A stretch of 20,221 nucleotides of DNA from positions 1-20,221 of the forward strand of contig DATDFC010000141.1 of the NCBI GenBank assembly GCA_036522815.1, read 5' to 3'. Source of the DNA: AG41 sp036522815. Its GTDB lineage: Bacteria > Gemmatimonadota > Gemmatimonadetes > Gemmatimonadales > GWC2-71-9. The position numbers and the translations under genes were made by a program. The stretch's first letter is position 1. Every line of letters begins with the position of its first letter. Positions 14,454 to 20,221 of the stretch are shown piece after piece. Below the pieces are notes generated by a model that was given only the letters and a program-made list of their open reading frames with translations, was not told the origin of the DNA and did not search any database.

Positions 14454-17429
14454 ATGACGCTTCTCTCCATTCGCTCGCTCGGCATCGCGGCAGCGCTGTT
14501 CGTCGGCGCCACTCTCGCCGCCGAACCTGTCGCCGCCCAGGGGACCGTGGCCGGGCAAGTCACGGACAAGTCCAATCAGCAGCCGGTCGCGGGGGCGGCA
14601 GTGCTCGTGGTAGGCACGAGCCTGCAGGCCCGCACCGGCCGCGAGGGGCGCTACAGCATCACCAACGTGGCGCCCGGGAGGTACGAGGTACAGGTCCGCT
14701 TTATCGGATTCGCGACCGCGACCCAGCCGGTCACCGTCGCCACTGGCCAGCCGGCCGTGCTCGATTTCGCGCTCACGCCGGCAGCGGTGCCCCTGGACGT
14801 GGTCGTCGTGTCGGCCACGGGCGCCGAGCAGCTCAAGCGCGAGCTCGGCAACAACGTGGGGACGATCGACGCCGCCAAGACGACGCAGGAAGCCGCGCCG
14901 GTGAACGCGGCCGACTTGCTCAACTCACGCGTGCCGGGCGTTGAGGTGATGCAGAGCGGCGGCACGACCGGGACCGGCTCACGCATCCGGATCCGCGGTG
15001 CGACCAGCCTGTCGCTCCGCAACGAGCCGATCATCGTGGTGGATGGCGTGCGCATCGACAACGTGCCCAATGCCGACGGCGGCCTCGGCGCCTCGGGCGG
15101 CCAGTCGCCGTCGCGCCTCAACGACTTGAACCCCGAAGACTGGGAGTCGGTCGAGGTCGTGAAGGGCCCCTCCGCCGCGGCCCTGTACGGTACCGACGCG
15201 GCGAATGGCGTGATTCAGATCCGCACCAAGCAGGGGCGCCCGGGGCCCACCAAGTGGACCGCGTTTAGCGAAGGCGGCACGTTGAACGACGAGACCAACT
15301 GGCCGACCAACTATTACGCCCACGAGGACACGTCGGCGTTGAATGGCTGCTACCCATCATTCATCGCGATTGGGGCCTGCCCGAACACCGTCTCACAGGT
15401 CGTGATCGACAGCTTCAACCCCCTCAAGCAGCGCTCCCCGTTCCGCCAGGGCGTGCGGCAGCATTATGGCCTGAGCGCCTCCGGCGGGAACGAGATCACC
15501 ACGTTCTACGTGTCGGGCGACTTCCAGCGCGAGAAGGGCATCTTCGAATCGAACGACCTCAGGAAGACCAGCCTCCGTGCCAACTTACGCGACCAGGTCA
15601 GCCGCTTGATGGATCTGTCGATCTCCACCGCATACGTCTCGAGCGATCTGGCGCTGCCGCAGAACGACAACAACAGCTTCGGGATCCTCCCCAGCGGGTT
15701 GCTCGGTGGCACCGACAGCACGGTCAACGAGGGATATGGATTCCTCACGCCGGCGCAAGCGGAGGCCGTCCAGGCGGGGCAGCGCATCGAGCGCTTTACC
15801 GGCGGCCTGAACCTCACGTTTCGGCCCTGGAGCTTCCTCTCGATGCGCGGCACGGCCGGGTACGACGTGACGAACCAGGGGGACACTTTCCTGAATCCGC
15901 CGAACGTCAATCCGTTCGACGTGGACGGGCAGGCGTTCACCTACAGCGCTCAAGTGCGGGCATACACGGCGAATCTCGCGACGACAGCCGCATTCCGTCT
16001 GGCGCCTGAGGTGACGTCCAATACCACGGTGGGGCTGCAGTTCAGCAAGAACGTGTTCGATCAGGTGCGCGCGTCGGGGCGCAAGATCGTCACCGGGACC
16101 TCCGGCGTGGCCGGGGTCGTGTTCGCGAGCGTGGGCGACTCGGTGGCGCCCCAGGTGACCCTGGGCGGATACGTGGAGGAGCAAGTCGGGGTGCACGACC
16201 GGCTGTTCGTTACGGGTGCCCTGCGGGCCGACAAGAACTCCGCCTTCGGCACAAACTTCGGCAACATCGTCTATCCCAAGCTGTCCGGTTCCTGGGTGAT
16301 TTCCGAGGAGCCCTTCTTCCCACGCATGGGGTGGCTGTCGAGCCTGCGGTTGCGCGCGGCATGGGGCAAGGCGGGCCGGGCGCCCGGTACGCTCGATGCA
16401 CAGCGCTTTGCGGTGCCCGTCGCCGTCGCGGCGAGCGGCAGCGACCTTCCCGGCGTGACGTTCGGTGGTGTCGGGAACGCCGGCCTGAAGCCGGAGCAGA
16501 CCCGTGAGGTCGAGACCGGGTTGGACGCCGATCTCGTACAACAGCGGGTCCATTTCGAGGCCACCTACTACGACAAGACCTCGAAGGATGCCCTGGTCGC
16601 GGTGCCCATCGCTGGGTCGCTGGGCGAGAGCTTCACCCGCCTGGACAATCTTGGCCGCGTGAGCAACAAAGGCATCGAGCTGCTGATCACGGCGCAGGTG
16701 ATCAACCGGCCGAATCTGTCGTGGTCCGTTACGGCCAGCGGGTGGGGCAATAAGAACCGCGTGCTTGCCACCGACTCGAGTAACACGCCCATCATCTTCG
16801 GGTTGGGCGGCGCGAGCCAGCGTCACCAGGTCGGCTACGCCGCCGGGGGCTACTGGGGCAAGTCGTACACGTTCGCGGACTCCAATAAAGACGGCCTGAT
16901 CGACCCGTTCACCGAGATGACCGTGGACACGGCAGACTCGTTCAAGGGGTCGTCGGTGCCGACCCGCGGCGCGTCGTTCAGTACCGAGGTCAATTTCTTG
17001 CAGCACTTCCGCCTGTACGGGCTGCTGGATGGGCGCTGGGGCAACAAGCTGGACAACGCCACCGAACAGTTCCGCTGTCAATTCGCCATCTGCCGCGGCT
17101 TCAACCTGGCCAAGGCGTCGCTCGCCGACCAGGCCGCCGCCGACGCCGCCGTGTACTATGGCCTCGAGACCGGATTCTTCGAGGACGCCGGGTTCCTCAA
17201 GCTGCGAGAGGTGTCCCTGACGTACACCGCTCCCGGAGCCTGGGCCTCTCGTATCGGTGCAAGCACGTTGAGCCTGACGCTCACCGGTCGCAACCTCGCC
17301 ACCTGGACCAAGTACCGCGGCGCGGACCCCGAGATCAGCCAGTCAGGCCAGTTCAACTTCAGCGTGGCGGACTTCCTGAGTCAGCCCCCGGTGCGCTACT
17401 TCCTGGCGCGCGTCAACGTGACCTTCTAG
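14454..17429 (+). CDS. SusC/RagA-family TonB-dependent outer-membrane receptor (second)
   Basis: The 991-aa product has a signal peptide (SLGIAAALFVGATLAAEPVAAQ, cleavage near residue 29). A carboxypeptidase-regulatory-like domain spans about 30-110 (GTVAGQVTDKSNQQPVAGAA), then a TonB-box-like LDVVVVSATG near 114-123. The plug (about 130-262) has IVVDGVRIDN and NPEDWESVEVVKGPSAAALYG, and a barrel runs to the C-terminal YFLARVNVTF. It has only four cysteines, again paired: 299/309 and 875/880. An EF-hand-like loop DSNKDGLIDPFTE starts at D809. ATG 14454 follows GAGGAC at 14441-14446 and begins the signal peptide; a GTG at 14421 would add 11 residues before it. SusD follows after 18 bp, so it is one operon. 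The ligand is unknown. Confidence 0.94.
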   Translation: MTLLSIRSLGIAAALFVGATLAAEPVAAQGTVAGQVTDKSNQQPVAGAAVLVVGTSLQARTGREGRYSITNVAPGRYEVQVRFIGFATATQPVTVATGQPAVLDFALTPAAVPLDVVVVSATGAEQLKRELGNNVGTIDAAKTTQEAAPVNAADLLNSRVPGVEVMQSGGTTGTGSRIRIRGATSLSLRNEPIIVVDGVRIDNVPNADGGLGASGGQSPSRLNDLNPEDWESVEVVKGPSAAALYGTDAANGVIQIRTKQGRPGPTKWTAFSEGGTLNDETNWPTNYYAHEDTSALNGCYPSFIAIGACPNTVSQVVIDSFNPLKQRSPFRQGVRQHYGLSASGGNEITTFYVSGDFQREKGIFESNDLRKTSLRANLRDQVSRLMDLSISTAYVSSDLALPQNDNNSFGILPSGLLGGTDSTVNEGYGFLTPAQAEAVQAGQRIERFTGGLNLTFRPWSFLSMRGTAGYDVTNQGDTFLNPPNVNPFDVDGQAFTYSAQVRAYTANLATTAAFRLAPEVTSNTTVGLQFSKNVFDQVRASGRKIVTGTSGVAGVVFASVGDSVAPQVTLGGYVEEQVGVHDRLFVTGALRADKNSAFGTNFGNIVYPKLSGSWVISEEPFFPRMGWLSSLRLRAAWGKAGRAPGTLDAQRFAVPVAVAASGSDLPGVTFGGVGNAGLKPEQTREVETGLDADLVQQRVHFEATYYDKTSKDALVAVPIAGSLGESFTRLDNLGRVSNKGIELLITAQVINRPNLSWSVTASGWGNKNRVLATDSSNTPIIFGLGGASQRHQVGYAAGGYWGKSYTFADSNKDGLIDPFTEMTVDTADSFKGSSVPTRGASFSTEVNFLQHFRLYGLLDGRWGNKLDNATEQFRCQFAICRGFNLAKASLADQAAADAAVYYGLETGFFEDAGFLKLREVSLTYTAPGAWASRIGASTLSLTLTGRNLATWTKYRGADPEISQSGQFNFSVADFLSQPPVRYFLARVNVTF

Positions 17430-17447
17430 AGCCCGAGGATCAACTCC

Positions 17448-18884
17448 ATGAAGCATACATCCAAGCTGCTCGCGCTCCTGGCGGTCGCGCTCGCGCTGCC
17501 GAGCGACGCCTGCAATGACCCGCTGCGCGTGAGCATTCCGACCATTGTCCCTCCCGGTTCGCTGAGCGACTCGGCAGCGATCGGTACGCTCCGTGCCGGC
17601 GCGATCGGCAACTTCTCCATCGCGTTCAGCGGTGATCACCCCGATGGATCGGGCGGAACCGGCGAGGGCGTGATCATGTACGGGGGCCTGCTCGCCGACG
17701 AGTGGATCGACTCAGAGACGTTCCCCACCCGCATCGAGGTGGATGCACGCACCATCCAGGTGACCAACGCTGACGTGGATCTGTGGTACCGGCTGCTGCA
17801 CCAGGCCCGGAATGCGGCGGAGAGGGCGGCCGCCCAGTATGCCGCCTTTCTCCCCAACGACGCCGGGCATGCCGAGATGTTGAATCTGGCCGGATACACC
17901 TATCTCTTCTTTGCCGAAACGTACTGCTCCGGCGTCCCAGTGAGTCACTTGGACGCTACGACCGGCAAGATCACCTACGGCGTGCCGCTCACGACACGGC
18001 AGCTGATCGATACCGCGATTGCACGCTTCGACGCGGCGCTCGGCGTCGCCGCCAATGTGACCAATGCGACGCTCAAGCAGACGATGACCAATCTGGCGAG
18101 TGTGGGGAGGGCACGCGCGCTGGTCGACAGCGGCGATTTCGCAGGCGCGGCGACCGCGGTGAGTGCGGTCCCCACGTCGTTCGCCTATCTGATCGAGCAC
18201 TCGGAGATCAGCACCTACGAAAACAACGGAGTGTTCAACGGCAACACGCAGGACCGCCGCTACTCCGTCGCCGACCGCGAGGGGGGCAACGGATTTCCAT
18301 TCCGCTCCGTGATCGACCCGCGGACGCCGTCGCGGCGGAGGACGGCGGGAAACCACAACGGGTTCGACGGCCTCACGCCGCAGTACAACAACTTCCGATT
18401 CGGCGACCGCAAGGCGGCGATCCCGCTGGCGACGGGAGTCGAGGCGCGGCTGATCGAGGCCGAGGCGGCGCTGCAGGCCGACACGGCGAACCCGTCCACG
18501 GCCTTCTTTACCGCGCTGAACGATCCGCGGGCCAACCCCGCGAGCCGCTCTTACTTCAACCCCAGTCCGTTCAGCCGCACGGACACGCTCACGAATCCAA
18601 TTCCGGCGCTGCCGAACCTGACGGCGGCGGACGATACGACGGCAGGGGGCGCGGTGAACCTGCTGTTCAACGAGCGGGCGCGCTGGCTGTGGCTCACGGC
18701 GCACCGTCTGGGAGATCTGCGACGTTTGATGCGGCAATATGCGCGACCGGACAGCACGGTGTTTCCGACGGGAGCGTACTTCAAGTCCAACCCCTCGGTG
18801 TACGGTCCGGATGTCAACATCCCGGTGCCGATCACCGAGCAGAACAACCCGAACTTCAGGGCCTGCCTCGACCGGCTGCCCTAG
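17448..18884 (+). CDS. SusD/RagB-family ligand-binding lipoprotein (second)
   Basis: The 478-aa product is the surface partner of the second SusC. After a hydrophobic signal (LLALLAVALALPSDAC), Cys 22 is the likely lipid site, but the residues before it are S-D-A, and Asp at -2 is unusual for a lipobox. Mature motifs include CNDPLRVSIPTIVPP, DVDLWYRLLHQARNAAERA, AGYTYLFFAETYCSGVP (SusD-like helical core), GVEARLIEAEAAL and LLFNERARWLWLTAHRLGDL, which is characteristic of the SusD C-terminal part. GAGGA at 17434-17438 precedes ATG 17448. The gene ends in a strong terminator. It is no closer in sequence to the first SusD than family motifs require. Confidence 0.93.
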   Translation: MKHTSKLLALLAVALALPSDACNDPLRVSIPTIVPPGSLSDSAAIGTLRAGAIGNFSIAFSGDHPDGSGGTGEGVIMYGGLLADEWIDSETFPTRIEVDARTIQVTNADVDLWYRLLHQARNAAERAAAQYAAFLPNDAGHAEMLNLAGYTYLFFAETYCSGVPVSHLDATTGKITYGVPLTTRQLIDTAIARFDAALGVAANVTNATLKQTMTNLASVGRARALVDSGDFAGAATAVSAVPTSFAYLIEHSEISTYENNGVFNGNTQDRRYSVADREGGNGFPFRSVIDPRTPSRRRTAGNHNGFDGLTPQYNNFRFGDRKAAIPLATGVEARLIEAEAALQADTANPSTAFFTALNDPRANPASRSYFNPSPFSRTDTLTNPIPALPNLTAADDTTAGGAVNLLFNERARWLWLTAHRLGDLRRLMRQYARPDSTVFPTGAYFKSNPSVYGPDVNIPVPITEQNNPNFRACLDRLP

Positions 18885-18908
18885 ACCTTCCGGTAGGGAG
18901 GAGACGAG

Positions 18909-18938
18909 CGGGAGGGGCGACGAACCCCTCCCGTTTTT
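18909..18938 (+). terminator. Intrinsic terminator of second SusCD operon
   Basis: CGGGAGGGG (18909-18917) pairs perfectly with CCCCTCCCG (18925-18933) across a 7-base loop and is followed at once by five T (18934-18938). It lies 25 bp after the SusD stop and directly before the end of the convergent plug-domain gene. This is the best terminator in the window. Confidence 0.9.
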
Positions 18939-18941
18939 CCT

Positions 18942-19367
18942 TCAGGACTGGCCGGCTTTGGTCTTGATGACGATCACGCCGCTCCCGGAATTCGTTCCGT
19001 AGTACGTGGTCCCCTCGATTCCATCGTAGATGTAGATGGTGAAAATGGACTGGGCGTCGATGTCGTCGAGCGCCCGGAAGTCGGGGACGCGCACGCCATC
19101 CAGCAGGATTGCCGGTGCGTCGTCGAGCAGGAAGCTGGTGCGGCCGCGCCGCCCGAGCTTCGCCGGACGGCCGTTACGGTCGTCGCTGGTCTGCAGCATT
19201 GGCGCGCTCTGCTTGAGCACCTGCCAAGCGGTGCGCGCGCCTGTCTTCTCGATTTGCTCGGCGGTGATCAGAAACGTGCCGGAGGGCGGGTGGTCCGCGA
19301 CATCGTGCTTGACCGCGGGGCCGCATGCCACCAGGGCGACGACCAACGACGCGGGGAGTGCCTTCAT
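18942..19367 (-). CDS. Lipoprotein consisting of a lone TonB-receptor plug domain
   Basis: The 141-aa product, read leftward, has a clean lipobox LVAC with Cys at 15. The rest is a plug-like domain: FLITAEQIEKTGARTAWQVL (compare the start of a plug), a variable basic stretch GRPAKLGRRGRTSF, PAILLDGVRVPDF (the VDG motif), DIDAQSIFTIYIYDG, then YYGTNSGSGVIVIKTK, which matches the plug end in full receptors (AIYGARAAFGVILVTTKSG in the first SusC here). It ends there with no barrel. It would sit as a lipid-anchored protein in the periplasm or on the surface. The start is the only one giving the lipobox. It is convergent with the second SusCD operon. Whether it blocks or partners a barrel, or does something else, is unknown. 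Confidence 0.88.
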   Translation of the reverse strand: MKALPASLVVALVACGPAVKHDVADHPPSGTFLITAEQIEKTGARTAWQVLKQSAPMLQTSDDRNGRPAKLGRRGRTSFLLDDAPAILLDGVRVPDFRALDDIDAQSIFTIYIYDGIEGTTYYGTNSGSGVIVIKTKAGQS

Positions 19368-19487
19368 GCAGGCCTCGCGGTACGAGGGCGACGGCGCGTC
19401 CGTACTTCTGTATAGTCACGTCCGCGACGGCCAGCGTCAAGCACGCGAAGCAGATCGCGGCACGATTACGTAAGATTCCACGCGCCC
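19368..19487. promoter_or_regulatory. Divergent promoter region between plug lipoprotein and TPM gene
   Basis: On the plus strand TATAGT (19411-19416) is a 5/6 match to a -10 box for the TPM gene, without a good -35. On the minus strand TTGACG (19440-19435) is a good -35, and TATACA (19414-19409) follows after 20 bases, a long spacer. The two overlap, so expression in the two directions may compete. Assignment is tentative. Confidence 0.35.
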
Positions 19488-20221
19488 ATGCTCGCCACCC
19501 TCTGCTGCGCCCTGCTGCAGATCGCCGTCCCGTCCCCGCGCGGCTACGTCAACGACTTCGCCGGCGTGCTCGATGCCGCGTCGGTCGCCCACATGACGGC
19601 CGTGATCACGGAGCTGCGCGAGAAGACGCGGGGCGAGATCGCCGTGGTGACCCTCGCCGACATCGCCGACCGTCCCGCCGCGGACGTAGCCCTCCAGATC
19701 GGGCGCCAATGGGGCGTCGGTGCCAAGGGCGAAGCCGGCGACCCCGCGAAGAACTTGGGCGTCGTGGTGCTGCTCGTGCCCCTGAAGAATCACCGGCCCG
19801 GTACGGGGCAGGTCTTCATCGCAACGGGCCGCGGAGCCGAAGGATTCTTGACGGATGCGCGAGTCGGGCGGATCCGCGACGCGATGACGCCATACCTGGC
19901 GCGCGAGGATTACGGCGCGGGGCTCGCTCGCGGCGTCGATCTCATTGCGCAGGCATTCGCGCACGAGTTCGCCGTCACGCTGACAGGCGTCCCCGAGCTC
20001 CCGCCTGGCGACGGGTCTGAGTCGTTGCCGATCCCGCTGGGCTGGATCGTGGTAGCGGTGGTCCTGCTGATCGTCCTGTCCCGTGGCCGCATTCTGCTGT
20101 TGCCGCTGTGGTTCGCCGGCTGGGGACGGGGGGGCGGGGGCGGTGGCTGGAGCGGGGGCAGAGGTGGCGGCTGGGGCGGGGGCGGCTTCGGCGGCGGGTT
20201 CGGCGGATTCGGTGGTGGGGG
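19488..20221 (+). CDS. TPM-domain membrane protein with Gly-rich tail (partial)
   Basis: The gene runs off the end of the window (244 full codons seen). It starts with a short hydrophobic leader (MLATLCCALLQIAVP), then a TPM domain (TPM_phosphatase/YgcG family) from about residue 18 to 165. This begins RGYVNDFAGVLDAASVAHM, followed by KTRGEIAVVTLADIADRPA, GVGAKGEAGDPAKNLGVVVL and FIATGRGAEGFLTDARVGRI. A membrane segment LGWIVVAVVLLIVL and a second hydrophobic run follow at about 185-210. The tail is almost all Gly with Trp, Phe, Ser and Arg (GWSGGRGGGWGGGGFGGGFG), as in family members. The role of the family is poorly defined; phosphatase activity is known mainly for the plant TLP18.3 protein. 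Start 19488 is the only suitable ATG, though no Shine-Dalgarno is visible. Confidence 0.9.
   Translation, partial: MLATLCCALLQIAVPSPRGYVNDFAGVLDAASVAHMTAVITELREKTRGEIAVVTLADIADRPAADVALQIGRQWGVGAKGEAGDPAKNLGVVVLLVPLKNHRPGTGQVFIATGRGAEGFLTDARVGRIRDAMTPYLAREDYGAGLARGVDLIAQAFAHEFAVTLTGVPELPPGDGSESLPIPLGWIVVAVVLLIVLSRGRILLLPLWFAGWGRGGGGGGWSGGRGGGWGGGGFGGGFGGFGGG

Noticed and set aside
15585..17081. Long minus-strand frame inside the second SusC gene
   Set aside because: Antisense shadow; no signal peptide, motif or start context.
20125..20221. G-rich run at the window end as a DNA repeat array
   Set aside because: It is the coding sequence of the Gly-rich tail typical of TPM-domain proteins.

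Overview
The window is high-GC bacterial DNA from what is most likely a member of the Gemmatimonadota. The grounds are an F1 ATP synthase cluster in the order atpA-atpG-atpD-atpC, an LPS-core Kdo transferase (so an outer membrane), two SusC/SusD-type TonB receptor plus lipoprotein pairs of Bacteroidota style in a GC-rich background, and many small outer-membrane and lipoprotein genes. The phylum is an inference from gene content and style; no rRNA gene is present.

Layout. 1-3011: end of atpA, then atpG, atpD and a short atpC, all on +, with start/stop overlaps except between atpG and atpD, where a palindromic spacer sits. atpG carries two in-frame repeat-like insertions. 3061-5069: three secreted beta-rich, probably outer-membrane barrel, proteins on +; the second and third look like diverged tandem copies. 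5151-5522: a small Bor-like lipoprotein. 5561-7491 (minus): a DsbA-like thiol oxidoreductase overlapping waaA (kdtA). 7492-7801: divergent intergenic region with a perfect inverted repeat. 7802-12595: first SusC-SusD pair. 12723-13677: two paralogous small lipoproteins. 13685-14080 (minus): another small lipoprotein. 14081-14453: intergenic region with a doubtful antisense ORF. 14454-18884: second SusC-SusD pair, closed by a strong intrinsic terminator. 18942-19367 (minus): a lipoprotein made of a lone TonB-receptor plug domain. 19488 to the end: a TPM-domain membrane protein running off the window.

How it fits together. About 7.5-19.4 kb is an envelope-uptake island. Two SusC barrels would take up ligands captured by their SusD lipoproteins, powered by TonB from elsewhere in the genome. 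No hydrolase, transporter or regulator that would reveal the ligand lies alongside. The first SusC has ten cysteines in five closely spaced pairs, and a DsbA-like protein is encoded divergently from it, so a link through disulfide formation is possible.

No CRISPR array, phage, insertion sequence with transposase, tRNA or rRNA was seen. The most unusual items are the palindromic elements inside atpG (one has an exact 25-bp inverted copy 5 kb away), the standalone plug-domain lipoprotein, the paired-cysteine receptor, and the epsilon subunit without its helical domain.
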